Below, in pieces: positions 46,880-57,487 of a stretch of DNA of 64,000 nt. The stretch lies in the NCBI RefSeq assembly GCF_017349315.1, contig NZ_JAFMPP010000003.1:124001-188000 (forward strand), in the 5' to 3' direction. Origin of the DNA: Jiella flava. Lineage in GTDB: Bacteria > Pseudomonadota > Alphaproteobacteria > Rhizobiales > Rhizobiaceae. A program made the position numbers and the translations under genes. The stretch's first letter is position 1, and the number at the start of each line of letters is the position of its first letter. Below the pieces are notes generated by a model. It had not been told where the DNA came from. It made no database searches and was given only the letters and a program-made list of their open reading frames with translations.

Positions 46880-47473
46880 ATGCATATCGTCTCGGCCATG
46901 CGCAATCTATCCGTTGCCGCGCTTGCGGCTGCCCTAGCGGCCTGCTCGACGACGTCAGCCACCAACGACGTCTCGCTTGATCCTCCGAAGGACGCCCTGA
47001 CGCAGACCGCCGATGGCCAACCCGAAGCGAGCGCGATGCGGGCGCCGGTGATGGTCGCCCACGAGGACGGCACCGAGGCGCCCTATTGCCCGCCCGTCTC
47101 GATTCGCGAAGGAACCGGGACCCTGCAAAAGCAGGTCGGCGAAGCTCTCGATTATCAGGCCGTGCTCGTCAAGACCACGCGCGACTGTAAAATCGTCAAT
47201 GGCAAGCTGAAGATCGCCGTCGGCGTCGAGGGCCGCGTGATGCCGGGCCGGGCCGCCAAGGACCGCACGGTGAACCTGCCGATCCGCATCGCCGTTCTCG
47301 GCCAGAGCGGCGTTGTCTATTCCCACCTCGGCAACCAGCCGGAGGTGATCAAGAAGGGCGCGAGCGCCAAGCTCTTTCGCTATGTCGACAAGGACGTCGC
47401 GGTCGATGCGGCCAGCACCAGTATCGTGATCTATGCCGGCTTCGACGAAGGCCCGACGAAGCCCGAGGGCTGA
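46880..47473 (+). CDS. Putative lipoprotein of unknown function
   Basis: This 197-residue protein begins MHIVSAMRNLSVAALAAALAACSTTSA, with a lipobox LAAC and lipidated Cys22; a second Met at position 7 could be the true start. The rest is a soluble periplasmic domain with CPPVSIREGTGTLQKQVGEALDYQAVL and a conserved-looking VEGRVMPGRAAKDRTVNLPIRIAV. I recognise no named domain. No operon partner: it is divergent from thrC and convergent with the chemoreceptor. Confidence 0.75.
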   Translation: MHIVSAMRNLSVAALAAALAACSTTSATNDVSLDPPKDALTQTADGQPEASAMRAPVMVAHEDGTEAPYCPPVSIREGTGTLQKQVGEALDYQAVLVKTTRDCKIVNGKLKIAVGVEGRVMPGRAAKDRTVNLPIRIAVLGQSGVVYSHLGNQPEVIKKGASAKLFRYVDKDVAVDAASTSIVIYAGFDEGPTKPEG

Positions 47474-47511
47474 AACGGGGCGTTCAAAGCCGTGCCACCG
47501 CCCAAAAACGT

Positions 47512-47542
47512 CGCCCCGGAGCCGGACGCCGGCGTCGGGGCG
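47512..47542. terminator. GC-rich hairpin between lipoprotein gene and chemoreceptor gene
   Basis: CGCCCCG (47512-47518) pairs with CGGGGCG (47536-47542), with an inner palindrome GACGCC/GGCGTC. It lies between convergent stops at 47473 and 47588 and probably ends transcription, though T-runs are weak. Confidence 0.6.
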
Positions 47543-47587
47543 AATGGTTCGTGCGGTGTCTCTTGATCGATGGCGCCGCCGCCGTGA

Positions 47588-49405
47588 TCAGAACGCCTCC
47601 CAGCTGTCCTCGGCGTGGGCGGCCTTCAGTGCGTTGTTTCCGGCCGTTCGTGGCTGTGCCGCGGCGGCTTTCGCGGGCGTGGCCTTGGCCGGCGCCGCCA
47701 GAGACACTGCAGCCTTGCCGGCGGGGCGGGCGGCTGACCGGCGCGGCGTATGGCCGCCACCGGTGACCTCGAAGCGCTGCATCAGATTTGCAAGGCCCTC
47801 GGTCTCGACACTGAGATTTCGGGCGGCTGCCGTCGTCTCTTCGACCATTGCGGCGTTCTGCTGGGTGACCTTGTCCATCTGATCGGCCGCCGTCGACACC
47901 TCCCGCAGCGTGCCGGCCTGCTGCTTGGCGCTGCGGGCGATCTCGCTGACGAGAGCGCTGACTTCCTGAACGCGGGAGACAATTTCCTCCAGCGACTTGC
48001 CGGAGGCGCGGGCAAGCTGCACGCCGCTCTCGACCTGCCGCGAGGAGGTGGTGATCAAGCCCTTGATCTCCTTTGCCGCTTCCGCTGAGCGTTGGGCAAG
48101 CGCCCGCACTTCCTGGGCAACCACCGCAAAACCCTTGCCCGCCTCGCCGGCGCGGGCGGCCTCGACGCCGGCGTTCAGGGCCAGAAGATTGGTCTGGAAG
48201 GCGATCTCGTCGATGACGCCGATGATCTGGTTGATCTGCTGCGACGACGCCTCGATTTCGTTCATCGCGGCGACGGCCTTGGAGACGACGGTACCGCCGT
48301 TTTCGGCGTCGTGCAGGGCGGTGGCGGTGGCCTGATTGGCTTTGTTGGCGTCGCTGGCGGTATCGTTGACGGCCTTGGTGATCTCCGACAGCGAGGCGAC
48401 CGTCTCTTCGAGGCTGGCAGCCTGCTGCTCCGTGCGCTGCGACAGATCGGCCGCGGCGGTGTTGATCTCGTTCATGCCGTCGCCGATCGTCGCGGTCGCC
48501 GACTTCACCTGCTGCATGGCGTCTTCCAGACCGTTGACGGCCTGATTGAAGTCGATGCGCAGCTGGTCGATTTCCGGTGGCAGCGGCTGCTCGATCCGCC
48601 GGCCAAGCTTGCCGCCGGCCAAATCACTGAGCGCTGCGCCGAGTTCGCCAACGGCGTTGACGCGCGCGGTAACGTCGGTCGCGTATTTGACGACCTTCAT
48701 GACCTTGCCGTTGGCATCGAGGATCGGGTTGTAGGAGCCCTGGATCCAGAGCTCGCGGCCGTTTTTGCCGAAGCGGCGGTATTCGGACGCCTGGAATCGG
48801 CCGGCGCGCAATGCCTCCCAGAACTGACGATATTCGGAACTTTCGCGCATCGCCGGTTCGACGAAGATCGAGTGGTGCTTGCCGACGACTTCGGACAGGC
48901 TGTAGCCCATCACCTTGAGAAAATTGTCGTTGGCCGAGACGATCGTGCCGTCGATCTTGAACTCGATGACCGCCTGGGAGCGATGCACGGCGGCGATCTG
49001 TCCCGCATAGTCGACATTGAGGAGTCGTTCCTTCGCATCAGCCCATTCCACGACGAAACCGGTCGTGATGTTGCCGTCGCGCAGCGGCGTGACCACCAGA
49101 TCGAAGCTCCGCGTTCCGACCGTGATGGTCGCTCGGTGGGTCTGCTGCAAGCTTGCCAGCATATGGCGCTGGTGGCTCGGATTCTTGTGAAAGATGTCGA
49201 TATTGCTGCCGATCAGCTTGTCGACGTCAAACCGGGGTAGCTCGCGCTTCACATCGGCCTCCGCCTCGCGCAGGAACTGCGTCAGCTCGGGGTTCAGATA
49301 GGTGATGTTGAGCTTGGCATCCGCCACCATGACATTGGTGTGGAGTGCGTCGAGGGCGGCGAGCCGTTGGCTCGCGTGAATGTTGCGGAGGAAGGGAATG
49401 GACAT
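47588..49405 (-). CDS. Soluble PAS-PAS methyl-accepting chemotaxis protein
   Basis: This 605-residue receptor has two PAS domains (about 15-120 and 135-245), a coiled region, and an MCP signalling domain (about 300-560). The hairpin tip is [24 protein letters not shown] with [19 protein letters not shown]. There is no TM helix or signal peptide, so it is cytosolic, as in BdlA/Aer-type sensors of energy or redox state. The C-terminus ends EDSWEAF, close to the xWxxF pentapeptide that tethers CheR/CheB, after a long Ala/Pro linker. PAS2 closely resembles the second PAS of the diguanylate cyclase at 59.5 kb. No other che genes are in the window. Confidence 0.9.
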   Translation of the reverse strand: MSIPFLRNIHASQRLAALDALHTNVMVADAKLNITYLNPELTQFLREAEADVKRELPRFDVDKLIGSNIDIFHKNPSHQRHMLASLQQTHRATITVGTRSFDLVVTPLRDGNITTGFVVEWADAKERLLNVDYAGQIAAVHRSQAVIEFKIDGTIVSANDNFLKVMGYSLSEVVGKHHSIFVEPAMRESSEYRQFWEALRAGRFQASEYRRFGKNGRELWIQGSYNPILDANGKVMKVVKYATDVTARVNAVGELGAALSDLAGGKLGRRIEQPLPPEIDQLRIDFNQAVNGLEDAMQQVKSATATIGDGMNEINTAAADLSQRTEQQAASLEETVASLSEITKAVNDTASDANKANQATATALHDAENGGTVVSKAVAAMNEIEASSQQINQIIGVIDEIAFQTNLLALNAGVEAARAGEAGKGFAVVAQEVRALAQRSAEAAKEIKGLITTSSRQVESGVQLARASGKSLEEIVSRVQEVSALVSEIARSAKQQAGTLREVSTAADQMDKVTQQNAAMVEETTAAARNLSVETEGLANLMQRFEVTGGGHTPRRSAARPAGKAAVSLAAPAKATPAKAAAAQPRTAGNNALKAAHAEDSWEAF

Positions 49406-50061
49406 GAGTCTTTTGCCTTTCGCGGAATCGGTTCTCCAACGCGTTGGGCCGGGTCGTTCGTGACGGTCATCGACGCCGTTGGCTTTCCACGCGAACGATT
49501 ATTGCTTGTACAGATGAAATAATAAAAACCGATTAAAGTTGAATCATCATTCATTCTTTATATTCCATTGCGGAATTTATGCTCTTATGATTATCTTCAA
49601 GGACATTCATTTCGATTGCAAGTCGTTGATGTGCAAATGTCAGACCTAAAAACAATTGTTTGGATGATTCGGAAACCCTTTTTGCAGAGGGCTTTTATTC
49701 TCGCAATGGTCGTCAATTGGTAGCCACGCCGAGCTTGATTGATCGGCAACACATTCAAGCGCAAGGGCATGTGCAGATCCGAAATCGCTGAAGAAGAGCG
49801 TTTCAGGGCGCTAGCGTGCCGCGCATCCGACAGGACGCACAAAGGTCGCTCTCACCCTTTGAATCGACGCATCGTGCTTTGCCGAAAATCGATTCCGATT
49901 GTCGGATCTATACTGTAGGTGTTAAAATAAATGAATTAAACTTCAGATTATAATGCCAATAACGCCGGGTGATATCTTGGTCGTGTGCCGGATTGACAGA
50001 GCATCGCCTTGTCGGCGTCCGCATCGGATGACCGCTCGTCGCCTGCCCCTGCCGTCCCGCG
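49406..50061. other. AT-rich intergenic region between chemoreceptor and HAD genes
   Basis: This 656-base region has AT-rich stretches at about 49500-49640 and 49910-49970 and one full family 1 repeat (49806-49914). Open frames on either strand lack ribosome binding sites and recognisable products. It holds the leader and promoter of the minus-strand chemoreceptor gene and the 3' end of the HAD gene. Confidence 0.5.
49806..49914 (-). repeat. Dispersed hairpin repeat, family 1, copy B
   Basis: On the minus strand this reads GACAATCGGAATCGATTTTC, then GCAAAGCACGATGCGTCGA, TTCAAAGGGTGAGAGCGA and TGCGTCC-tgtc-GGATGCG. It is almost identical to the copy at 52369-52471 over about 90 bases. Confidence 0.8.
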
Positions 50062-50742
50062 TCAGTCGTCTTGCCAGACCGCCAGAACCTCGACGAGGGC
50101 CGGAAAATCGGCCAGCCGGCTGATCACCGTTTCGGCGCCGGCCTCGGTCAGGGCGTCGGCATGGCCCAGATAGCTGTGGCCGGCGCCGGTAAAGCCGACC
50201 ACACGGCAGCCGGCGGCTTTGGCGCCTTGAACACCGTGCACGGAATCCTCGATGACGACGGCGGCATGGCCGGGAACGTCGAACACTTTCAGCGCATGGC
50301 GAAAGACGTCCGGCGCCGGCTTGGGCTGGCCGACATCGACGGCGCTGAAGACATAGGGGCGGAATCGGTCCCACAGGCCGACATGGTCGAGTTCCATCTC
50401 CAGGCGTGCGGCGGTCGAGTTGGAGCAGATGCAGCGGGGGAGATCGAGTCGATCCAGCATATCGTGGGCGCCGGCGATTTCTTCGGCTTCCGTCGCCAGC
50501 CGCCGGTCGATCTCGTCATCGACCCGTTTCAGGAAGGCCTCGGAAAAGCGGTGCCCGGTCTCTTCGCTGAGCCGCGCCATCGTCGCGGCGAAAGTCAGGC
50601 CGGCAAAGCGCGTCGTCAGTTCGCTCGCCTCGATCTCGATCCCTTCGTCGCGCAGCAATTCGGCCTCAACCTTGGCGGCGACCACTTCGGAGTCGATCAG
50701 GACGCCGTCGCAATCGAAGATCAGGAGTTGAGGTTGGGGCAT
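50062..50742 (-). CDS. HAD superfamily phosphatase (beta-phosphoglucomutase/GPP-like)
   Basis: This 226-residue HAD hydrolase starts MPQPQLLIFDCDGVLIDSEVV, with the nucleophile Asp in FDCDGVLIDSE. Motif II is ICSNST and motif III/IV is VGQPKPAPDVF and VVIEDSVHGVQGAKAAGC. A helical cap lies between. Related enzymes act on sugar phosphates or phosphoglycolate-like compounds; substrate cannot be fixed. The ATG at 50742 precedes the conserved start. Confidence 0.88.
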   Translation of the reverse strand: MPQPQLLIFDCDGVLIDSEVVAAKVEAELLRDEGIEIEASELTTRFAGLTFAATMARLSEETGHRFSEAFLKRVDDEIDRRLATEAEEIAGAHDMLDRLDLPRCICSNSTAARLEMELDHVGLWDRFRPYVFSAVDVGQPKPAPDVFRHALKVFDVPGHAAVVIEDSVHGVQGAKAAGCRVVGFTGAGHSYLGHADALTEAGAETVISRLADFPALVEVLAVWQDD

Positions 50743-52204
<1,462 letters not shown>

Positions 52205-52651
52205 GACGCTGCGGGTCGACGGGGGCGGGTCGATGGAGGACGGGGCGATGGACGCGGCCGGATGAAGACGGCCGATGCGGCCCGCTTCGGGTAATGCCGC
52301 CAAACCGGCCACCGGCAAGCGGCCGGTCTTTGACTGACGTGGGCACCGGTCGGCCGCGTCTGGTCTCCAGCATCAGCCCGACAATCGGAATCGATTTTCG
52401 GCAAAGCCCGATGCGTCGATTCAAAGGGTGAGAGCGATCTTTCTGCATCCGATCGGACGCACGGCGCTCTAACGCCAAAAACGCGACAGCTTCCGCAGAG
52501 TCGTATCGACTCTGGAGCGAAAGACATCGCATTTCATCTTGAAGCCGGCGTCACCATTGTCAGCGCGCCGGAGCGATTTTACGCCAGAAGCCAGCCGCGA
52601 AGGTTAAGCCACGGCTCGCAATTCCCGACGAATCAGGATGATGATCGGAAA
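52205..52651. other. Intergenic region between convergent ccrM and cold-shock gene
   Basis: This 447-base gap contains a complete family 1 repeat (52369-52471). No open frame with family similarity is seen. The GC-rich inverted repeat just after ccrM (ggccggtttg / caaaccggcc-like, about 52300-52325) may help terminate. Confidence 0.45.
52369..52471 (+). repeat. Dispersed hairpin repeat, family 1, copy A
   Basis: This copy starts AGCATCAGCCCGACAATCGG and contains AATCGATTTTCGGCAAAGC, CGATGCGTCGATTCAAAGGG, TGAGAGCGA and a terminal TGCATCC-gatc-GGACGCA stem followed by CGGCGCTCTA. It is best matched by copy B at 49806-49914 in opposite orientation. Confidence 0.8.
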
Positions 52652-52864
52652 TCAGGCCGGCTGAAGGTTGACTGCCTTCGGGCCCTTGCCGCGCTTGTCC
52701 GGCTCGGTCTCGAACGAAACCTTCTGGTTTTCCTGAAGGCCTGGAAGGCCGGACGCCTGAACTGCGGAGATATGCACGAAAATATCCGCGCCGCCATTGT
52801 CGGGCTTGATGAAACCGAAACCTTTTTCGGTATTGAAGAATTTGACCGTACCGGTCTGTGCCAT
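52652..52864 (-). CDS. cspA: Cold-shock domain protein (CspA family)
   Basis: This 70-residue protein is a single cold-shock OB fold with both RNP motifs: RNP1 KGFGFIKP and RNP2 DIFVHISAV. CspA-type proteins bind single-stranded nucleic acid and melt RNA structure. An AGGAG-like site (ATCAGGAGATT in antisense view) is close to the start. The 292-base upstream gap before the next gene would leave room for a long cold-shock 5' leader, but I cannot show one. Confidence 0.95.
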   Translation of the reverse strand: MAQTGTVKFFNTEKGFGFIKPDNGGADIFVHISAVQASGLPGLQENQKVSFETEPDKRGKGPKAVNLQPA

Positions 52865-53156
52865 CAGGAGATTCCTTATCCTGGCATGTATGGACGCCCG
52901 TGGGCTGTGGCAGGCAAGTCTTGACTAGGAAAGGAACCGACACACATCGCAGACTCTAGAGCCCACCCGGGAGAGGCGCTCCCGATACGCAATTCGTCCA
53001 TTACCCGTGTTCGCGAATTTGCCCGAACGGGTGTGAGAATGCTAACTTCTCGCCATCTTTGCAAGTGAAAGATTTCTGACGCGCTTCACGTTTCATTACG
53101 GGACAGCTTTCGCGTCAGTATTGTCTGTCTATCCAAATATCGGATTTTGCTGGACT

Positions 53157-53792
53157 ATGTCGATCCTCGCCGTCGGCTTTGCCGCCTTTCCTGGAGTGGC
53201 CCGCAATCCCTCCGAAACTCTCATGCGGCAATTGGAGGCGAAAATTCAGGGCGCTGGGGTGACGACACTCGTCCTGCCGGTTGCCTGGGATGAGAGCTGG
53301 CCGGCGCTGAAGACGGCCATCAGCCGCATGCGGGCATCGACCGTGCTGTTATTCGGCGCCCATCTGCGCGCCGAGCGCTTCCGCGTCGAGCTGCAGGCCC
53401 GCAACCGCCGCGAACTCGGCCGTGCCGACGCGCTCGGCGCCTTTCCCGCCGGGCCGGCGATCGGCGATGGGCCGGCGACGCTGCCCTGCCGGCTCGATTG
53501 GCTGCGGCTTGCACGGACCCTGCGGGCCGCCGGTATCGACTTCGAATGGTCGTCCAATGCCGGCAGCTATTTGTGCAACGACACGCTCTATCGCTTGGCC
53601 CTTGCGGCCGACGGCTTGGGGATCGAGCGCTTCGGCTTTTTTCATTTGCCGTCGAGCGACGAAGGGGTTGCCGATCTCCTGGTGGAGCCGGCCTTGCCTG
53701 AGGTGTTTATGAGCTTGCCGCTTGATCGCCTGGAGGCGGCTGCGCTGGCAATTCTGGCCGCCTGCGGATACGAGCCTTCGACAGACGTTTGA
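53157..53792 (+). CDS. Pyroglutamyl-peptidase I (pyrrolidone-carboxylate peptidase, C15)
   Basis: This 211-residue Cys peptidase removes N-terminal pyroglutamate. The triad can be placed as Glu78 (RFRVELQARN), Cys140 (SSNAGSYLCNDTLY) and His163 (GFFHLPS), matching the usual 81/144/168 spacing of bacterial Pcp. The start MSILAVGFAAFPGVARNPSE fits the family N-terminus GFxPFxGxxxNPS; an upstream TTG at 53121 would add twelve residues. The glycine pattern GFAAFPGV differs slightly from canonical enzymes. It is 12 bases before a methyltransferase gene, probably the same transcript. Confidence 0.85.
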   Translation: MSILAVGFAAFPGVARNPSETLMRQLEAKIQGAGVTTLVLPVAWDESWPALKTAISRMRASTVLLFGAHLRAERFRVELQARNRRELGRADALGAFPAGPAIGDGPATLPCRLDWLRLARTLRAAGIDFEWSSNAGSYLCNDTLYRLALAADGLGIERFGFFHLPSSDEGVADLLVEPALPEVFMSLPLDRLEAAALAILAACGYEPSTDV

Positions 53793-53804
53793 AGGACCTC
53801 TGCG

Positions 53805-54629
53805 ATGACCGCCCCAAGTTTCGACGAAGACGCGCTCGACTTTGTCTATCAGTCCGCATTGTCGCATGAAAAAGCCGGACGACCGCAGGATGCCGCAGCG
53901 GCATGGCGTGAATGTCTGGCGATCGACCCGGACGACCACGTTGGCGCCCGGCTGCGGCTCTCGGCTTTAGGCCTCGGCGAGGTGCCGGCTTCGGCGGGGG
54001 AGGCCTATGTCACCACGCTGTTCGATCAGCAGGCCGAGATGTTCGAGGACATTCTCGTGCGCCAGCTCGGCTATGATGTTCCGAGCCGGATCGCCGACAT
54101 TTTGTCTCGCCTCGGTCACGGCCTGTTCGGGCGGGCGCTCGATCTTGGCTGCGGCACCGGCCTTGTCGGTGTGGCGCTGGACGGGCGGGTCGACGAGATG
54201 CTCGGTGTCGACTTGTCGGAAAACATGATCGAGATTGCCTTCGACAGCGAGGCTTATGACCATCTCTATATCGGCGAGGCGGTCGATTTTCTGGACGAGT
54301 TCGAGGAGCCCGAGCCCTTCGATCTGATCGTGGCGGCGGATGTCCTGCCTTATCTCGGGTCGTTGACGCCCCTCTTTCAGGCGGCGGCGAAGCGGCTTGG
54401 CCCGGACGGCCTGTTCGTCGCCTCGACCGAAACCTTTGCCGGCGAGGGCGAACCGGAGGCCGGCTTTGCCGTCGGGCGCGACCATCGTTTTCATCATGCT
54501 GAGCGTTACGTTCGGCGCGAAATCGAGGCCGCCGGCCTGGCGGCGCTCGCGTTCGAGCCGATTATCGTGCGAATGCAGGAGGGGCGGCCGGCGCCCGGCC
54601 ATCTGATCGTCGCGCGCAAGATGAGCTGA
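53805..54629 (+). CDS. Class I SAM-dependent methyltransferase with short TPR-like N-terminus
   Basis: This 274-residue protein begins with a TPR-like helical pair (FVYQSALSHEKAGRPQDAAAAWRECLAIDPDD) followed by a Rossmann methyltransferase domain: motif I ALDLGCGTGLVGVAL (about 109-123), MLGVDLSENMIEIA and DLIVAADVLPYLG. TPR-linked methyltransferases of this kind are frequent in alphaproteobacteria; substrate unknown. It closely follows the pyroglutamyl-peptidase gene. Confidence 0.85.
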   Translation: MTAPSFDEDALDFVYQSALSHEKAGRPQDAAAAWRECLAIDPDDHVGARLRLSALGLGEVPASAGEAYVTTLFDQQAEMFEDILVRQLGYDVPSRIADILSRLGHGLFGRALDLGCGTGLVGVALDGRVDEMLGVDLSENMIEIAFDSEAYDHLYIGEAVDFLDEFEEPEPFDLIVAADVLPYLGSLTPLFQAAAKRLGPDGLFVASTETFAGEGEPEAGFAVGRDHRFHHAERYVRREIEAAGLAALAFEPIIVRMQEGRPAPGHLIVARKMS

Positions 54630-54973
54630 GGTCTGTCGGCGCCAGCATCGGCCCGACGATCTGGTCCGCATTCGCCAATCCGCCACCAACCGGACGCGGC
54701 GTGCGAATCGGCCGACGCCATTCTGCTCGATGGCGGGTTTGTCGATGCGCCGTCTGACGAAACGTCACCAGCGCCGGTCCCTTCTCTGCGCACCTGTCCC
54801 GGGCCGGTTCAGAGTCATATTGTCAAAACCGCAGCCAGGAGACGTCAATAGAAACGAATTTCAATAGAACTTATCAAAATAGGTTGGAAATCACCGCTGC
54901 AATGCTATCGCCTGCAAGTTTCGTGATGTCGAACGGAAATCGATCGACTTCGGCGATCCAATACTCCGTTGCG
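54630..54973. other. Intergenic stretch after the methyltransferase gene
   Basis: This 344-base region includes a weak fragment like the start of the family 1 repeat (CAGCATCGGCCCGACGATC near 54645) and an AT-rich patch at 54830-54900. Its right part (54874-54973) is probably the out-of-frame C-terminal part of the small gene at 54974-55189. No other gene is seen. Confidence 0.4.
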
Positions 54974-55189
54974 TCAGGATTGGCTGTCGCAGATGCTGAC
55001 CGCAACGGGCCCGTGACAGGACACCGTCTCGGCGTCGAGCGCAGCACGCAAGCTTTCAAGGGCATGATTGTTGGCCCGAAGACGTTTCAAAAGCCCTTCA
55101 TCTTCCAACATGTTGGGGGCATCGACCCAGCGCCATGCGGCGCGTTCGAAGCGTGTGTTATGCTCCTCACCCCACGATGCCACGGCCAT
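54974..55189 (-). CDS. Small hypothetical protein, probably truncated by a frameshift
   Basis: A 71-codon frame starts at an ATG preceded by a near-ideal AGGAGGG site (about 55191-55197). The protein reads MAVASWGEEHNTRFERAAWR and ends AVSICDSQS. Directly after, in the neighbouring frame, the sequence continues as NPDATEYWIAEVDRFPFDIT to a stop at 54874, which looks like natural protein. A one-base change near 54976-54990 would join the two into a protein of about 104 residues. I do not recognise the family. Either this is a pseudogene, a sequencing error, or a naturally short protein. Confidence 0.55.
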   Translation of the reverse strand: MAVASWGEEHNTRFERAAWRWVDAPNMLEDEGLLKRLRANNHALESLRAALDAETVSCHGPVAVSICDSQS

Positions 55190-55346
55190 TCCCTCCTGTC
55201 CGAAATCGTCGAATCCGGCACTTCCAAGGCACTGGGGAAACTATAGTCGATTCTCGTGGCGTTTATAAGATCTTTTCTGGGCGCTGTTGCCGGACTTCAA
55301 CAAAACTTGACAGGTCGCGCGCCACAGGGTTCTGGTCTGCGGCGCT

Positions 55347-55431
55347 GCGGGCGTGGCGGAATGGTAGACGCAAGGGACTTAAAATCCCTGGGCTTTAGGC
55401 CATGCGGGTTCGAGTCCCGCCGCCCGTACCA
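55347..55431 (+). tRNA. tRNA-Leu (anticodon UAA)
   Basis: The 85-base sequence folds as a class II tRNA. The acceptor arm GCGGGCG (55347-55353) pairs with CGCCCGT (55421-55427), and CCA is encoded at 55429-55431. The D arm is GCGGAATGGTAGACGC, and the anticodon arm is AGGGA-CTTAAAA-TCCCT with anticodon TAA. A variable arm (GGGCTTTAGGCCAT) and T arm GCGGGTTCGAGTCCCGC follow. The long variable arm and UAA anticodon identify leucine. Confidence 0.97.
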
Positions 55432-55548
55432 GCGGGCGAGCCGGTCTCCACTTCTGGGCGAGGCTGCGACAATATGGACAAGCGGATCCGCTCGGGCAGT
55501 CTGCCCGTTCCGGTCGCGGCGGTGTTTGCGCATGTCATTGGCACATGA

Positions 55549-55652
55549 GCGCGCGGTGCGTCCCGCAGGACGCACAAACGACGCGTGATCTGATTGATGC
55601 GACGCATCGGCTTTGCCGAAAGTCGATCCCGATTTCCGGGCCGATGCTGTCT
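55549..55652 (-). repeat. Dispersed hairpin repeat, family 1, copy D
   Basis: On the minus strand it reads AGCATCGGCCCGGAAATCGG, GATCGACTTTCGGCAAAGCC, GATGCGTCGCATCAA and a perfect TGCGTCC-tgcg-GGACGCA stem (55557-55574). It lies between the tRNA-Leu gene and adenine deaminase and ends 20 bases before the ade start. Confidence 0.75.
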
Positions 55653-55672
55653 GAGATTTGAGGAGTCCGCCC

Positions 55673-57487
55673 ATGTCCGACCGCGAGGACCGCGCTGCCG
55701 TCGCGCCCTTCGAAGCCGTCGCGTCGCAACTCGTCGATGTCGCCATGGGCCGCAAGCCGGCCGATCTCGTCGTCAAAGCCGCGCGCTGGGTGAATGTCCA
55801 TTCGGGCGAAATCCTCCCCAACACCGATATTGCGGTTGCCGCTGGACGGTTTGCCTATTGCGGCCCGGATGCCTCCCACGCCGTGGGACCGCAGACGGTG
55901 GTGGTCGAGGCGCAGGGGCGTTACGTCGTGCCGGGCCTGTGCGACGCTCACATGCATGTCGAGAGCGGCATGGTGACGGTCACCGAATTCTGCCGGGCGG
56001 TGATCCCGCACGGGACCACGTCGATGTTCATCGATCCGCACGAAATCGCCAATGTGCTCGGGCTGGACGGCGTGCGGCTGATGCATGACGAGGCGCTGAC
56101 GCAGCCGGTCAATGTCTGGGTCGAGATGCCCTCCTGCGTGCCGTCGGCGCCTGGGCTCGAAGAGGGCGGTGCGGTGCTCGGGCCGACAGAGGTCGCCGAG
56201 GCGATGGGCTGGCCGGGGATCATCGGCCTTGGCGAGGTGATGAATTTTCCCGGCGTCGCCAACAATGACGCGACGATGGTCGGCGAGATCGCCGCGACCT
56301 GGGCCGCACACAAGACCGTTGGCGGGCATTTCGCCTCGCCGGATCTTGGCCGCGCCTTTCATGGCTATGTCGCGGGCGGTCCCGAGGACGATCACGAGGG
56401 CACGCGGATGGAGGATGCCGCCGCGCGGGTGCGCCAGGGCATGAAAGCGATGCTGCGGCTCGGCTCGGCCTGGTACGACGTGGCCGAACAGGTGCGCGCG
56501 ATCACCGAGATGGGTCTTGATTCGCGGCACTTCATCCTCTGCACCGATGATTGTCATTCCGGCACGCTGGTTCGCGAGGGCCATATGAACCGCGTCGTGC
56601 GCCATGCGATCTCGCGTGGCCTGAAGCCAATGACGGCGATCCAGATGGCGACGATCAACACCGCCGAACATTTCAAGCTCGAGCGTGAGATCGGCTCGGT
56701 CACCCCTGGCCGGCGGGCCGATTTCCTGATCGTTTCGAACCTCGCCGAGCTGACGATCGACGCGGTCTATGGCCGCGGTGTGCGGCTGGCCGCCAGCGGC
56801 CGGCTGGAAGCCGACCTGCCGGTCTATCCCTATCCGAAGAGCGCGATCGATACGGTGAGGCTCGGCCGCGCGCTGTCGGCCGAAGATTTTCGGGTGATGG
56901 CGCCGCGGGGGGCGGGTGCGACGGTCGATGTGCGGGTGATCGGTGTGGTCGAGAATCAGGCGCCGACGCGGGCTCTGACGGCGACGCTCAAGGTCCGCGA
57001 TCAGGTGGTGATGCCGGATGCGGATCAGGACATCTGCCGGATCGCGCTGGTCGAGCGGCATCGCGGATCGGGCACGCTCACCAACGGCTTCGTCTCCGGC
57101 TTCGGTTATCGGGGCCGCTGTGCCATGGCGTCGACGGTGGCCCATGATTCCCACCATATGATCGTCGTCGGCACCAGCGAGGCGGATATGGCGCTCGCCG
57201 CCAACCGGCTGGGCGCAGTGGGCGGCGGTGTGGTCTTTTTTGCCGATGGCGTCGAACAGGCTCTCGTCGAAATGCCGATCGCCGGCCTGATGTCGAACGA
57301 GCGGGCGGAAATCGTCGCTGAAAAGGCCGATCGGCTGATTGCCGCCATGCGGGCCGCCGGCTGCGAGTTGAACAACGCCTACATGCAGCATTCGCTGCTG
57401 GCGCTGGTCGTCATTCCCGCCCTGCGGATTTCCGACAAGGGCATCGTCGACGTCGACAATTTTCAGATCGTCGACCTCATCGTTTGA
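55673..57487 (+). CDS. ade: Adenine deaminase
   Basis: This 604-residue metal-dependent amidohydrolase converts adenine to hypoxanthine. The metal-binding motif CDAHMHVESGMVTVTEF (about 87-103) and FIDPHEIANVLG are typical of Ade, as is ILCTDDCHSGTLVREGHMNRVVR. The ATG at 55673 follows GAGGAG. It may complete purine salvage started by the purine nucleoside phosphorylase at 15.9 kb. It is about 30 residues longer than many Ade proteins at the N-terminus. Confidence 0.93.
   Translation: MSDREDRAAVAPFEAVASQLVDVAMGRKPADLVVKAARWVNVHSGEILPNTDIAVAAGRFAYCGPDASHAVGPQTVVVEAQGRYVVPGLCDAHMHVESGMVTVTEFCRAVIPHGTTSMFIDPHEIANVLGLDGVRLMHDEALTQPVNVWVEMPSCVPSAPGLEEGGAVLGPTEVAEAMGWPGIIGLGEVMNFPGVANNDATMVGEIAATWAAHKTVGGHFASPDLGRAFHGYVAGGPEDDHEGTRMEDAAARVRQGMKAMLRLGSAWYDVAEQVRAITEMGLDSRHFILCTDDCHSGTLVREGHMNRVVRHAISRGLKPMTAIQMATINTAEHFKLEREIGSVTPGRRADFLIVSNLAELTIDAVYGRGVRLAASGRLEADLPVYPYPKSAIDTVRLGRALSAEDFRVMAPRGAGATVDVRVIGVVENQAPTRALTATLKVRDQVVMPDADQDICRIALVERHRGSGTLTNGFVSGFGYRGRCAMASTVAHDSHHMIVVGTSEADMALAANRLGAVGGGVVFFADGVEQALVEMPIAGLMSNERAEIVAEKADRLIAAMRAAGCELNNAYMQHSLLALVVIPALRISDKGIVDVDNFQIVDLIV

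Noticed and set aside
53036-53064. Possible sigma-70 promoter for the cold-shock gene (TTGCAA, 17 bases, CATTCT)
   Set aside because: Both hexamers deviate from consensus and no other evidence supports it.
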